From: Bradyrhizobium erythrophlei
Lineage (GTDB): Bacteria > Pseudomonadota > Alphaproteobacteria > Rhizobiales > Xanthobacteraceae
DNA length: 64,000 nt
NCBI RefSeq assembly: GCF_900129425.1
Contig: NZ_LT670817.1
Span: forward strand, 8,646,001-8,710,000
Direction: 5' to 3'
In this document: positions 1-8,149 of the stretch, piece by piece
Numbering within the stretch: the first letter of the stretch is position 1
Layout of the letters: each line of letters opens with the position of its first letter
Made by a program: the position numbers and the translations under genes
Notes under the pieces: model-generated
The model's database searches: none
What the model was told of the DNA's origin: nothing
Seen by the model: the letters and a program-made list of their open reading frames with translations, nothing else

Positions 1-39
1 ATCGAGCGCCAAGCCGGCGCCTGCCATTATTTGATCGTC

Positions 40-195
40 TCAGTAGAAAATCGGGCCAGACGATCCGAGCCAACTGAAGATCACCGCCACGGCGGCAAGT
101 AGCAGGCTGATCCCACAAAAGATTGCGGCACCGTCATCAACGGATTCAGCAGTCTCGGTGGGAAATCGGGTGTAAAATCGCTCGACTACGCTCAT
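40..195 (-). CDS. Small single-pass membrane protein, unknown function
   Basis: This 51-residue frame starts at an ATG preceded by GGGAGAAC, a usable ribosome binding site. Residues 1-23 are polar and charged (MSVVERFYTR at the start). Residues about 24-43 form one hydrophobic segment rich in L, A, V and I, and the protein ends GPIFY. It lies 66 bp downstream of the pilus-domain gene on the same strand and may be co-transcribed with it. I do not recognise a family. The clean start, the ribosome site and the membrane segment argue for a real gene. Confidence 0.5.
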   Translation of the reverse strand: MSVVERFYTRFPTETAESVDDGAAIFCGISLLLAAVAVIFSWLGSSGPIFY

Positions 196-261
196 TTACG
201 TTCTCCCATTCGATCCTATGTCCACGCTCAGAAGCGCGCGTGAAGACCATCCAAACCGGTT

Positions 262-663
262 TCAAGTTGGCTGTTCATCGACGTGCTCGCAAACGGATTT
301 GTCAGGGTAGGTGATGGCGCTCACGCCGAGATTGCAGACCAGAATGCCGACGTTGGTGATCGCGATGCTCCGCCCATCAAGGAAAATGATGTTTGTTGCT
401 CCTGGTTTCAGCGGCTGCAGGATCACCGAGCGATCGTCGCGCACAAGGACATCGACAACGTCGGGATCGCCGATCAACATGGTATTGAATGGCCTCTCGA
501 GCAGCAGCGCCGACGTGGCACCGACTTTCAGAATGATCGTCCGATCCGCGGCGAGGGTTAGGGACGCCGCCGTTGCGAACACAGCCAATGCGAGAGCGAA
601 TACGAGCGCGCGTGGCATTGCGGCAATCAATGCGCGCCTGCAATATTTGTGGCTACTACTCAT
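262..663 (-). CDS. CpaC-N-like pilus/secretin N-terminal domain protein
   Basis: A 133-residue exported protein. An inner Met at residue 16 (MPRALVFALALAVFATAAS) begins a good signal peptide and may be the true start, near 618. The mature part (about residues 40-105) matches the pilus-formation N-terminal domain found at the start of CpaC/RcpA secretins: it runs through KVGATSALLLERPF, GDPDVVDVLV and LKPGATNIIFLDG. In secretins this domain is followed by a channel domain, which is absent here, so this is an orphan periplasmic version. Bradyrhizobia carry several such stand-alone copies. A role with Flp/Tad pili is inferred from the domain only; no other tad gene is in the window. Confidence 0.8.
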   Translation of the reverse strand: MSSSHKYCRRALIAAMPRALVFALALAVFATAASLTLAADRTIILKVGATSALLLERPFNTMLIGDPDVVDVLVRDDRSVILQPLKPGATNIIFLDGRSIAITNVGILVCNLGVSAITYPDKSVCEHVDEQPT

Positions 664-726
664 GGTACCGGACCATTTATCGGTTTGACGAACGGACTAT
701 CTGAGCCGAAGCGGGACAAACGGCCC

Positions 727-1911
727 TCAGCTCGCTGCAACAATCACCGATCTGTTCGTGACTGTCGTGAAGGTTTCCGCCGGCAGGCCGAGATTGTTGG
801 CAAGCACGTGGTGAGGCGCCTTCGCGATCCAGTCGGACAGCGAGCTTTCCGCATACGTACCGCTGTCCAGGACGCCGACCATTTCGCTTTCTTCCGCGCT
901 GATGTTCTGCACGGAATGACCGCACCCGCGCGGAATATAGGCGCAGTCGCCCGGCGAGAGCTCAGCCACAGCCATTCGCTTGTCGGGTGCAAACAAGGTG
1001 ACCCGTGTCCGCCCCTTGGCAACGTAGTGCCATTCGTTGGCGTTCGGATGCCAATGGGGTGAGTGTATTGCTCCGGCTTTCAATCTTGTGACAACCCCGG
1101 TGATTGTCGTTGCGATCGGATATTCCTTGGCTGATGCAACATGGATGGCGCCCCCAGGTGAGCTGACACGCGGCTTCTGCGCCATGAGGGGGAAGCGATG
1201 CGTCCGCTTTCCATCCAGCACGCGAACAGTGCGCGCTTCCGCGCTATCGCGGCCGATCACGTCGCCCTGCCGGATGTAGACCTCGGCGGCCGGAATCTTG
1301 GCGACGTAGTCTTTGGGCAGACCCAGTGCCTGCGTAAGCATCCCCGCATCGAACCGGCTCATCCAGTCGCTGAGGCCGAATGTTCCGTGCTCCCCATACA
1401 AGCCGTCATCGAAAGCAAGGATGGCGTGGCAAGGCTCGGGTCCAAGCGTCTGAATCGAATGGGCATGTCCCTTGGGAAAGTACCAGAGATCGCCGGGAGC
1501 ATAGTTGGCCACCTCGGTTTCGCCTTCGGGATCGACGACGGTCACCTGGCAATGGCCGCTCAAGACGTAGGCCCATTCCGCGGAATTGTGCCAATGCATC
1601 TCGCGGATCCCGCCGGCGCTGAGGAACAGATGCGCGCCTGCGATGCCGGTGGCGATCGGCAGTCCTTTGGTGGTGATGTCGCGGGCCCAGCCGCCGGAAG
1701 TCGACTTGATCGGCGATTTGTCGAGCGAGGCCGTAAATGTGACGGGATCGCCGGTGCGCCGCGGAATCAGCGGTACATAGTCCGAGGCGGGAGCGACGTC
1801 ATATCCTGCAGCGTGGCCGTCATTGCCGGCGGCGAGTGACTGTGTCGCGGCAAGGCCACCGGCGGCGACAGCAAGGCCGCCAAGGAATACTCGACGATTT
1901 GTGTCGGTCAT
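727..1911 (-). CDS. Oxalate-decarboxylase-family bicupin, Tat-exported
   Basis: 394 residues, close to the usual OxdC length plus a leader. The N-terminus has a twin-arginine signal (NRRVFLGGLAVAAGG). Two cupin domains follow. The first has metal ligands in HWHNSAEW and a later PKGHAHS. The second has HWHPNANEWH and PRGCGHS, so both Mn-type sites (His, His, Glu, His) are complete. After cupin 1 comes a lid loop GEHGT where Bacillus subtilis OxdC has SENST; the lid Glu needed for decarboxylation is kept. It would convert oxalate to formate and CO2 in the periplasm. Start: ATG with GAGGAA six bases upstream. Oxalate oxidase-like or another bicupin activity is possible. It is followed by no partner gene. 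Confidence 0.8.
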   Translation of the reverse strand: MTDTNRRVFLGGLAVAAGGLAATQSLAAGNDGHAAGYDVAPASDYVPLIPRRTGDPVTFTASLDKSPIKSTSGGWARDITTKGLPIATGIAGAHLFLSAGGIREMHWHNSAEWAYVLSGHCQVTVVDPEGETEVANYAPGDLWYFPKGHAHSIQTLGPEPCHAILAFDDGLYGEHGTFGLSDWMSRFDAGMLTQALGLPKDYVAKIPAAEVYIRQGDVIGRDSAEARTVRVLDGKRTHRFPLMAQKPRVSSPGGAIHVASAKEYPIATTITGVVTRLKAGAIHSPHWHPNANEWHYVAKGRTRVTLFAPDKRMAVAELSPGDCAYIPRGCGHSVQNISAEESEMVGVLDSGTYAESSLSDWIAKAPHHVLANNLGLPAETFTTVTNRSVIVAAS

Positions 1912-2245
1912 GATGCTTCCTCACTTTTTTTGGTACTGACCGCCGATCGTGGTAGTCAGCGGACGCGCGCCCTACCGAAAGAACGACTTTATGATGATGG
2001 CGGATCGTACGCAGGCGCGCGTCACCCGATCAGGGGATACTCGACCGGAGTCAATGAAAGTATCGGTTGATAAGCGGATTATGGAAATAGTCAGTAATCA
2101 GCATGATGTGTGCCAGTTGTTGTAAACAAGGTGGTTTTGATTGTCCCCTCAACTGTGTACGGACCAGATGAGGCATCGCCGAGATAAGGCGCAATGCCGT
2201 TCGCGGGAATGCGTGGGGATACGTCGCAGCAATTGCTGTTTGGGG
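1912..2245. other. Intergenic gap with no gene seen
   Basis: This stretch lies upstream of the bicupin gene and downstream of the LuxR regulator gene. It should hold the bicupin promoter, but I cannot point to a convincing -35/-10 pair. No coding frame with a recognisable protein was found. Confidence 0.5.
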
Positions 2246-3376
2246 CTACCCGTGTGTCGGCGGTGTGGAAGCCATGAACAACCTGGCCAACTCGGCTTGT
2301 CTTTTTGTCCCCGTCTTTTCGAAGGCACGATGAAGGTGTGTTTTTACTGTTTCCTTGCTTAGGCCGAGAAGTTCTGCTGCTTCTGGTACGCCCAATCCAG
2401 GCAACACCGCGAGCACAACGCGCAATTCACCACCCGTTAGTCCGTGTAGCCGTGCAAAAGCCTCCCCCGGTATTTGCGGAACGGACATCGGGTTCTGCGA
2501 GAACACCGCCCATTGTGCTGACCAAGGCGCCATCAGGCTCGAACGGTGGCCGTCGCCGATCGGCAGTATGGTCGCAATCAAACCTTCGCCATCGTTGGCC
2601 GGCATCGCGATCGAATGCATATTCTCAACTGATTTGCGGTCCCAATCGGTTTTTGGCGAAAGAGCCTTCATAAAATTTGCATTCGCAGAGCTATCAGTTG
2701 GGGAAAACCGGTCGTTGACGATGCGCAGCGCGTTTCCGGTCCTAACCTGTCGCTCGCCCGCGCGGTTGGCGTGCATGACGCGTGCCTGGCTGTCGAGAAG
2801 AAACACTCCAGTAGACAACGCGTCGAGTGCGGCCTCCAAATTTTCAGATTTGAGCGTGCGCAGGTCCAAAGCGTGCGAAATCTTGATCGTGCGACAGACA
2901 TGGGGTGAGAGCAGCTGGAAAGCCTGGTTATCCGCGCCGGAAAATTGGGATGCCTCGCCCATTCTCGCGGCAGTAAACCAGACGGCCCGGCTTCCCGAGC
3001 GAAGCCCCATCAACCCCATCAGATCAACGAAACCTGATGGTTGAATGAATTCCTTGTAGAACCGGCTCTCAAACCATTCGTCACGACTAAAGAGATCGTC
3101 GGGGGTGTAGACTTCGCCAATCGGGCGAAGCCATGAGGCCGTGAATAGCGGGTTGATGGTCGCGTATTGCCCGCAATATTTCATCATCCACTCAGCGCGG
3201 CCACCATGTTGAAACACCCGTCCGGGCTGGTTCCGCTCGACGTCATGCGCCAGCACAAAGGCGAACGGTGCCTGGCACAATTCTCCGACTTGGCTAAGCG
3301 CTTGTGGCCAACGTTCTGGCTCCAGTGCGCAATCGTAAATAACGCCGATCGTGTCCGACAGCTGCTGCAGATTCAT
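2246..3376 (-). CDS. LuxR-type helix-turn-helix transcriptional regulator
   Basis: 376 residues from the ATG at 3376, which has AGGAG seven bases upstream; an upstream in-frame ATG at 3430 lacks this and seems unused. The C-terminal 65 residues form a LuxR/FixJ DNA-binding domain (LTGGELRVVLAVLPGLGVPE, then GLSKETVKTHLHRAFEKTG). The N-terminal 300 residues show no receiver Asp and no autoinducer-synthase signature. They resemble the large sensor region of stand-alone Bradyrhizobium LuxR proteins, with a possible PAS-like middle (LSTGVFLLDSQARVMHANRAG). The target genes and ligand are unknown. The HWE kinase gene lies about 250 bp upstream on the same strand, separated by a repeat. Confidence 0.8.
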   Translation of the reverse strand: MNLQQLSDTIGVIYDCALEPERWPQALSQVGELCQAPFAFVLAHDVERNQPGRVFQHGGRAEWMMKYCGQYATINPLFTASWLRPIGEVYTPDDLFSRDEWFESRFYKEFIQPSGFVDLMGLMGLRSGSRAVWFTAARMGEASQFSGADNQAFQLLSPHVCRTIKISHALDLRTLKSENLEAALDALSTGVFLLDSQARVMHANRAGERQVRTGNALRIVNDRFSPTDSSANANFMKALSPKTDWDRKSVENMHSIAMPANDGEGLIATILPIGDGHRSSLMAPWSAQWAVFSQNPMSVPQIPGEAFARLHGLTGGELRVVLAVLPGLGVPEAAELLGLSKETVKTHLHRAFEKTGTKRQAELARLFMASTPPTHG

Positions 3377-3473
3377 CGGGCATCTCCTGCCGGAAGCCCC
3401 GAGCCTACCGGTTCCGTCCGCCAATGTCATTCAAATCTAGGGTCCATAGAAACGGTGGCCGTCCGTTCAATCG

Positions 3474-3597
3474 ATGTCGCATTTGGGTCAAAAGGCGAAA
3501 TACTCGCTGCGAGCAGATGTCTTCCGCTTTGGCCCCAACAACGGACATCGCTCAATAGGGTCGGCATGTCCGTTTTGTGCTGCCAAAAGGCGACATT
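3474..3597. repeat. TGTCCGC-type dispersed repeat, copy A
   Basis: Contains alternating arms of the form (A)TGTC(C)GCTTT and AACGGACAT, plus CATGTCCGTTTTG and AAAAGGCGACAT, which can pair with each other. Similar blocks recur between genes across the left part of the window. Confidence 0.6.
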
Positions 3598-3624
3598 GCC
3601 CACAACATGGAGACTCTGTTTAGG

Positions 3625-4407
3625 CTATTCGCTCGCCATCGACGTTAGCGATGCCAGCGGCACGTCGAACGCGTACACAAAGCCGCTGGGCTCATACGTC
3701 AATCGCACATCGCCCTTGAGTTGCCTGCCGAGCGTTTCGATCAGCCGCGTCCCAAAACTGCGCTTCTCCGAAGCCTGAACCGCGGGGCCGTTCCTCTCAG
3801 TCCATTTCAGATGCAGACGCTGCGTCTTCGGGTCAAGCATCCATGCGATGTCGACGCGGCCCGCAGGCACCGACAATGCGCCGAACTTCGTGGTGTTGGT
3901 GCAGAGTTCGTTGAGGGTCATCGCAATCGCGATTACGGCTCCCGACGTCATCCGAACATCAGGTCCCGCAATCGTGAATTTCGGCACATCGGGATTGTCG
4001 AAAGCTTCGGTGGCGCCGCGAACGATCTTCGCGAGATCCGCGCTGTTCCATTGTGCTTCCAAAAGGAGGTCTTGAGCCCGCCCCAGCGCCAGGAGCCGGC
4101 CCTCGATGGCATGCTGCGCATGTTCGGCGCCCGCCACGCTGCGCAGGCTCTGAGAGGCAATGGCGCCAACCGTCGCGAGGGTGTTCTTGATGCGATGGTG
4201 CAGTTCTTCGAGGATCAACTTCTGAAGCTTGTCCGCCGCCTCGCGCTCCCTGGCCTCGATGCCAGCTTGAGCGAGCAAGCCCTGGGCATCGATTTCGGCC
4301 TGCGCCAACAGAAGCCGAAGGCTGACGTTCTCCGCCTCCAGAAACTCCTGGGCAAGTGCCGCGCCGTTCGATGGACGCTGATCTTGCTGACGATCGATTT
4401 TGGGCAT
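3625..4407 (-). CDS. HWE/HisKA_2-family sensor histidine kinase
   Basis: 260 residues with no membrane segment, so probably cytoplasmic. Residues about 15-70 form a charged Ala/Glu-rich helix likely to be a coiled coil. The phospho-acceptor helix follows (LILEELHHRIKNTLATVGAI; His near residue 79), typical of the HWE/HisKA_2 type. The ATP-binding half has NELCTNTTKFGAL (N box), the WTE signature in LKWTERNGP, and the RSFGTRLIETL segment near the end. No sensor domain or receiver is present, so the input and the partner response regulator are unknown. HWE kinases commonly feed PhyR or single-domain receivers, but no such partner is in the window. Confidence 0.85.
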   Translation of the reverse strand: MPKIDRQQDQRPSNGAALAQEFLEAENVSLRLLLAQAEIDAQGLLAQAGIEAREREAADKLQKLILEELHHRIKNTLATVGAIASQSLRSVAGAEHAQHAIEGRLLALGRAQDLLLEAQWNSADLAKIVRGATEAFDNPDVPKFTIAGPDVRMTSGAVIAIAMTLNELCTNTTKFGALSVPAGRVDIAWMLDPKTQRLHLKWTERNGPAVQASEKRSFGTRLIETLGRQLKGDVRLTYEPSGFVYAFDVPLASLTSMASE

Positions 4408-4457
4408 CGCTTGTTCCGCCGGATGGTCCTCAAAGGTCGGGCCAACTAGCAGTGTCT

Positions 4458-4682
4458 TCAGGAAGAAGCCTCCGTCAGTTTGACGAAAACCCGCTTGAGT
4501 TCACGGTCATCTTCATCGGTGACGACGACGGCGAAACCCCGATATTGATCACCATCTTGTGCAAGTTCAGCAGCGATTTTGGCTGCGTGGGCGGCTGCAT
4601 CTTGCGACGAGTCGAAGCGTAGGCCGTTGTCATCCCGGTATTCACGGTCGCCACCCACGACATGAAAAAAATAGCGGCTCAT
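4458..4682 (-). CDS. DUF6894-family small protein
   Basis: 74 residues beginning MSRYFFHVVGG, the typical opening of DUF6894 proteins abundant in Bradyrhizobium. The pattern is a YFFH start, a D-x-x-G-L turn (DDNGLRFDSS), an alanine-rich helix (AAAHAAKIAAELA) and a closing beta pair (FAVVVTDEDDRELKRV). The start is the ATG at 4682, since a longer frame overlaps the next gene. The function of the family is unknown. A second, diverged member lies at 5684-5914. Confidence 0.75.
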   Translation of the reverse strand: MSRYFFHVVGGDREYRDDNGLRFDSSQDAAAHAAKIAAELAQDGDQYRGFAVVVTDEDDRELKRVFVKLTEASS

Positions 4683-4735
4683 CTCACATCCCGAGCGGTG
4701 GGCTTGTCTTTCCATTGGCGCATCATGTTGGCGGG

Positions 4736-4906
4736 CTATTCGGGGGGTCGCAGGTGTTCCAGTAACTTGCTGATGTCGCGCGAGCGCCAAGGATCCTCGC
4801 CTTCACAATCGATGCACTGATATTTGCGGCCCCGCATACCCTTTACGAGCGCGAGCCTCATGGGCTTGTGGCATTTCAGGCAAATCGGGCGTGTTGTGGC
4901 ATTCAT
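4736..4906 (-). CDS. Small zinc-ribbon-like protein
   Basis: 56 residues starting at MNATTRPICLKCHKP. Two CxxC pairs (CLKC and CIDC, about 25 residues apart) suggest a single zinc ribbon, followed by DPWRSRDISKLLEHL. A longer frame to 4996 reads into a region that looks non-coding, so the inner ATG at 4906 is preferred. Short proteins of this form are frequent in bradyrhizobia; their role is unknown. The gene sits 53 bp upstream of the DUF6894 gene on the same strand. Confidence 0.65.
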   Translation of the reverse strand: MNATTRPICLKCHKPMRLALVKGMRGRKYQCIDCEGEDPWRSRDISKLLEHLRPPE

Positions 4907-5116
4907 GGCACAGATGGACCGGACATTTTCGGCAACGATGTTCGGTAGCGTACTCGTCAGAAACCAAGCTGTAAAGAAGTAAGTCATTGATATCATTATA
5001 TCTTTTACTAATTTTTGGATTTTGTAGTATTCAAACGAACTTCGGTTGACTGAGTGAATTGAGTATTTTTACTAATTTCGCGTTAGACGCTGAAAAAACT
5101 CTTCTTGGAGGACGCC

Positions 5117-5353
5117 ATGAACGATCTCCGTGGTGAGCGATTGCAGATCATGCTTTCGCCGGAAGAACTATCCGTGATTGACGACTTCAGATTTCAGCAT
5201 CGTATGCCAACCCGAGCCGCCGCCGTTCGCGAGTTGCTTAAACTGGGCCTCGCGGCGAATGCGACCGCCGGTAACGGCATGAAATCCAGCAACTACGGGG
5301 TGTTTAGTCGAGGACCTACCGGTCATCTGGATGGCGACGCTACCGGCGAATAG
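5117..5353 (+). CDS. Small ribbon-helix-helix-like protein
   Basis: 78 residues from the ATG at 5117, which has GGAGG five bases upstream (a TTG at 5105 is in frame but overlaps the ribosome site). Residues 6-42 read RLQIMLSPEELSVIDDFRF then RMPTRAAAVRELLKLGL. This is the one-strand, two-helix pattern of an Arc/CopG-like ribbon-helix-helix DNA-binding domain. The tail is Gly- and Ser-rich and likely disordered. It could be the antitoxin-like half of a pair, but no toxin gene follows, so an autonomous regulator is more likely. Confidence 0.65.
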   Translation: MNDLRGERLQIMLSPEELSVIDDFRFQHRMPTRAAAVRELLKLGLAANATAGNGMKSSNYGVFSRGPTGHLDGDATGE

Positions 5354-5683
5354 CCCGTACCAGCGAAGGGTTCGCACTGATTGGGCTTGCGCCCAGCTGT
5401 TGCATGTCATGTCGATGTCCGCGTTGGGTGTGCGCACGCTCACGACGCTGCCAACCTTCGTCGATTTGTAGGATTACGCATTTCGCCGAGCGCGACGGTG
5501 AGAGCGGGGTGCCCCGGCGCGCTTGCGGCGGCTGGAGCCGACAACTGAGACGGACCCGGCGAGGGTAACCGGGCCCCCACATTTACCGCAACAGCGCCTC
5601 CCTCATGGCCGCTCGGTAAATGTTGGCTATAAAAACGGCATCTTGGGAAAAATGTTCCCAGGCCGCCGACCCCGAAGTGGGCC
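5354..5683. other. Intergenic gap with no gene seen
   Basis: No frame here reads like a protein. A GC-rich stretch near 5560 (ACCCGG and CCGGGC arms) could form a weak hairpin downstream of the ribbon-helix-helix gene, but there is no T tract. Confidence 0.4.
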
Positions 5684-5914
5684 TTAGAGCTTCTCTACGA
5701 CGACTTTTCCTCTTACAATATAAATCGTGCGTTCGCCGTCCGACACCTCCCAGGCAAGGTAGGTGTTCTTTTCGCGGCTGACCGATTTCCTGAGAGCCAA
5801 AGGCGTGCAGCGAACGGCGTGGGCGCATGCTTCGTTTTCGTTGCGAAGCGAAGTGCCTCGACGGTCCGGCACCTTTTGCCCATTTAAGTGCTTATGGAAA
5901 TAGAATCTGGGCAT
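5684..5914 (-). CDS. DUF6894-family small protein, diverged
   Basis: 76 residues beginning MPRFYFHKHLNGQKVPDRRG. It follows the same plan as the protein at 4458-4682: an aromatic-rich first strand, a D-x-x-G turn, a helix (ENEACAHAVRCTPLALRKS) and closing strands ending GKVVVEKL. The start codon has no strong ribosome site. The paralogue lies about 1 kb away with the zinc-ribbon and ribbon-helix-helix genes between them. Function unknown. Confidence 0.65.
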   Translation of the reverse strand: MPRFYFHKHLNGQKVPDRRGTSLRNENEACAHAVRCTPLALRKSVSREKNTYLAWEVSDGERTIYIVRGKVVVEKL

Positions 5915-6223
5915 CTGGAACTCTCCCGAGTTCGACTGCTGCCTTTACGCGGAGCGCGAGTTTTCGTTCCAAACAAATTGTATACAAGGAACTTGATAAT
6001 GGGGCGGGACCCGCAAGACCGGTCTAATGCATCCGGCCGATAACACTTAGCCTCTGCCCAGAAGCCAACATTCGCCAGCGGTGATTTGGTCTCTCGATGT
6101 CGCCTATGGGTGTCATGTGTGGACGGCTCCGGATTGGCAAGGACTTTCTTCACGTTTTGCAGCATTGGTCGGTGCAGCCATGTGTCCGGCCTTTTGACGC
6201 GGTTCACATGACCGCTGGCCATA
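5915..6223. other. Intergenic DNA left of the IS110 element
   Basis: No recognisable gene. Short frames read across this stretch on both strands but lack ribosome sites and a familiar protein pattern. It may be the left half of whatever the insertion sequence interrupted. Confidence 0.4.
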
Positions 6224-6378
6224 ATGCCCTCCGCGGATCAGGTCCCGATCAAACTCGCGCATTTGACAATGCCTCGACCCAAGTGGGTTGTCCTGATCGC
6301 CGGATCGACCGGCTCTGCATTACGTGCTGTTCGCCCTCCCAACCTTCACATCACGCCGGTTGTCCGGCGCGATCTCGT

Positions 6379-7410
6379 TTACGCCGCAAGCGCGACGGGT
6401 TCCTTGTATCGCTCGCCCCTGGCCATCATGGCCCAGACCATTCGCGCGAGCTTGTTGGCAAGCGCAATAGCCGCAACCTTGGTCGGCCGTCGCGCCAGCA
6501 ACGCCGTGAGCCAGGGGCGATGTTTGGTGCCATGGATCTTGGCGTAACGGATGACGGCGAGCGCGCCGGCCACGAACAGGCCGCGCAGATAGCGGTCACC
6601 TTGTTTGCTTATATTGCCGAGCCGGTTCTTGCCTCCACTCGAGTGCTGCTTCGGCACGATACCGATCCAGGCCGAGAAGTTGCGTCCTGATCGGAAGGAC
6701 TTTGGATCAGCCACGGTGGCGACCACAGCAGTGGCCAGCACCGGACCGACGCCAGGAGCTTCATCGAGCCTCATGCTCATCTCGTCGGATCGGTGCCAGG
6801 CCCTGATCAGTCGGTCGAACTCCAGTACCTGCTCCTGGATCCTGCGCAATTGAGCCCCGAATGCCGAGAGACACGCACGAGCCATCTCCGGAACTCGCTT
6901 GTCGTTTGGATCAGCCACGACATTGAGCAGCTCCTCGACACCGTGGCGCCCAACCGACGCAACGATCCCGAACTCGGCAAGATGGGCCCGAATGGCATTG
7001 ATCACCGCGGTCTGCTGACGGATGAACAGATGGCGCGTGCGGTGTAGCACCAGGCCGCTCTGCTGCTCCAGAGTCTTGGTTGGCACGAACCGCATGTTGG
7101 CCCTGGTGACCGCCTCGCAAATCGCCTCCGCGTCAGCCGCATCATTCTTCTGTCGCTTGACGTAAGGCTTCACATAGGCCGGCGGTATCAACCGTACCTT
7201 GTGACCCAGCGCTTGCAGTTCGCGCGACCAATGGTGCGCCGAAGCGCAGGCCTCAATGCCGACCAAGCACGGCGGCAACTTCTGAAAGAACGCCAGGACA
7301 GAGCGCCGTTTCAACTGACGGCGGATGACTACCTGGCCGGCGCCATCATGCCCATGAACCTGGAACACCGACTTGGCGATGTCGAGACCGATTGTCGTAA
7401 CCGTTTGCAT
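6379..7410 (-). CDS. IS110-family transposase
   Basis: 343 residues, full length and without frameshift. The N-terminal DEDD RuvC-like domain opens TIGLDIAKSVFQVHG (first Asp), continues to VGIEACASAHHW (Glu) and contains KNDAADAEAICEA (Asp pair). The C-terminal Tnp_20 domain has the conserved PGVGPVLATAVVATV, then NFSAWIGIVPKQHSSGGK with the catalytic Ser, then GDRYLRGLFVAGA. Such proteins recombine a circular element into targets chosen by a guide RNA. Start: ATG at 7410 with GGAGGAG upstream, and that site lies inside a strong hairpin (see 7416-7482). Closely similar transposases are common in rhizobia. Confidence 0.95.
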   Translation of the reverse strand: MQTVTTIGLDIAKSVFQVHGHDGAGQVVIRRQLKRRSVLAFFQKLPPCLVGIEACASAHHWSRELQALGHKVRLIPPAYVKPYVKRQKNDAADAEAICEAVTRANMRFVPTKTLEQQSGLVLHRTRHLFIRQQTAVINAIRAHLAEFGIVASVGRHGVEELLNVVADPNDKRVPEMARACLSAFGAQLRRIQEQVLEFDRLIRAWHRSDEMSMRLDEAPGVGPVLATAVVATVADPKSFRSGRNFSAWIGIVPKQHSSGGKNRLGNISKQGDRYLRGLFVAGALAVIRYAKIHGTKHRPWLTALLARRPTKVAAIALANKLARMVWAMMARGERYKEPVALAA

Positions 7411-7415
7411 GGATA

Positions 7416-7482
7416 GCTCCTCCGAATCGTGGGACCCTCAACTACTCCCACAGCCGTGGCACTCTCGTGCCGGCGGAGGAGC
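7416..7482 (-). promoter_or_regulatory. Three-way hairpin covering the transposase ribosome binding site
   Basis: On the transposase mRNA, CGGAGGAGC (complement of 7416-7424), which holds the ribosome site, can pair perfectly with GCTCCTCCG (complement of 7474-7482). Inside this outer stem are two more perfect hairpins: 7429-7434 with 7446-7451 (GTGGGA/TCCCAC) and 7458-7462 with 7467-7471 (GGCAC/GTGCC). This would mask the start site in a full-length leader. It could instead be, or also be, the IS110 guide RNA. Confidence 0.6.
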
Positions 7483-7633
7483 CGGGCGCGATGCCCTCCG
7501 ATCAATTCGCAGCCGCTAATCACATGGGCGCAGGGTCTTGAGCCGGAGGCCCATTAGCCTTCGCTCTCGGCATGTACAGTGTCATGCACGTGATTAGGAT
7601 CGGCGAGGTTTTATCCAACCAAGGAGAACCTAA

Positions 7634-8062
7634 ATGCCAGTCCTCAAGTCACTCTCGTTCACCGCTCTCCCCAAGGCCGCGAACGATCCGGTCCAGCTGC
7701 GTCGAGTCAAGTTCATCGCAAAACTGGAAGAGCAGAAGCTGCTCCTGAAAGATTCCAACCACGTCCGGACCGTGCAGCGATGGACCAAGATCAACGGGGA
7801 ACGGCAGGCCACCAATAAGCAATATGCCGTCCGGCCCTGGTGGAAGACGGACCCGTCCGGTCAGGTCGTAATGTCCATCAAGTTCGGGGCCAAGCCCATC
7901 GAGTTCGAGAAGGGCAAGGCCGGCATCGTCGTCCCGTCCAAGGAAAAGCTGCCGGCCGTGATCGATACCCTGATCGCGGCCGTCCGGGCCGGGGAGCTGG
8001 ACGACCTGTTCACCCAGGCTGCCAAGACCGGATCGATCGGCAAGGCCCGCAAGGCTGCTTGA
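7634..8062 (+). CDS. DUF6641-family protein
   Basis: 142 residues, starting at an ATG with AAGGAG seven bases upstream. The protein opens MPVLKSLSFTALPK and has a basic helix with VRTVQRWTK, then RPWWKTDPSGQVVMSIKFG, KPIEFEKGKAGIVV and a closing helix IDTLIAAVRAGELDDL. I recall this layout as the DUF6641 family of bradyrhizobia and some phages and plasmids; its function is not known. The gene has its own leader of about 130 bp and is followed by a strong hairpin at 8072-8097. It appears to be a monocistronic, well-expressed gene. Confidence 0.7.
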   Translation: MPVLKSLSFTALPKAANDPVQLRRVKFIAKLEEQKLLLKDSNHVRTVQRWTKINGERQATNKQYAVRPWWKTDPSGQVVMSIKFGAKPIEFEKGKAGIVVPSKEKLPAVIDTLIAAVRAGELDDLFTQAAKTGSIGKARKAA

Positions 8063-8071
8063 TAATCAGAG

Positions 8072-8097
8072 CCGGGCGATGAGCGATCATCGCCCGG
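8072..8097 (+). terminator. Hairpin after the DUF6641 gene
   Basis: Perfect 11-bp stem CCGGGCGATGA / TCATCGCCCGG with loop GCGA, ten bases after the stop codon. The following T tract is short (TT), so this may be a processing or weak termination hairpin. Confidence 0.6.
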
Positions 8098-8149
8098 TTG
8101 CCGTATTAGAGTCAGGTCCCAATCATTGAAGTTAGTAGTAACGGCTGAT

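Larger units (their letters stand above)
6224..7500 (-). mobile_element. IS110-family insertion sequence (limits approximate)
   Basis: One transposase gene with structured non-coding DNA on both sides and no clear terminal inverted repeats, as expected of IS110-type elements. The 10-mer ATGCCCTCCG occurs at 6224-6233 and again at 7491-7500 as a direct repeat. I use these as provisional limits, although IS110 elements usually do not make long target duplications. Downstream of the transposase stop are three small hairpins: 6277-6288, 6299-6313 and 6354-6369. Upstream is a larger three-way structure (7416-7482). IS110 elements encode a guide (bridge/seek) RNA beside the transposase gene, and either flank could hold it. 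Confidence 0.65.

Noticed and set aside
5117..5353. Ribbon-helix-helix gene as an antitoxin of a toxin-antitoxin pair
   Set aside because: No adjacent toxin gene on the same strand; the following 330 bp is non-coding.
5884..6222. A minus-strand frame of 112 codons left of the IS110 element
   Set aside because: No ribosome site, odd composition and overlap with the DUF6894 gene; no family pattern I trust.
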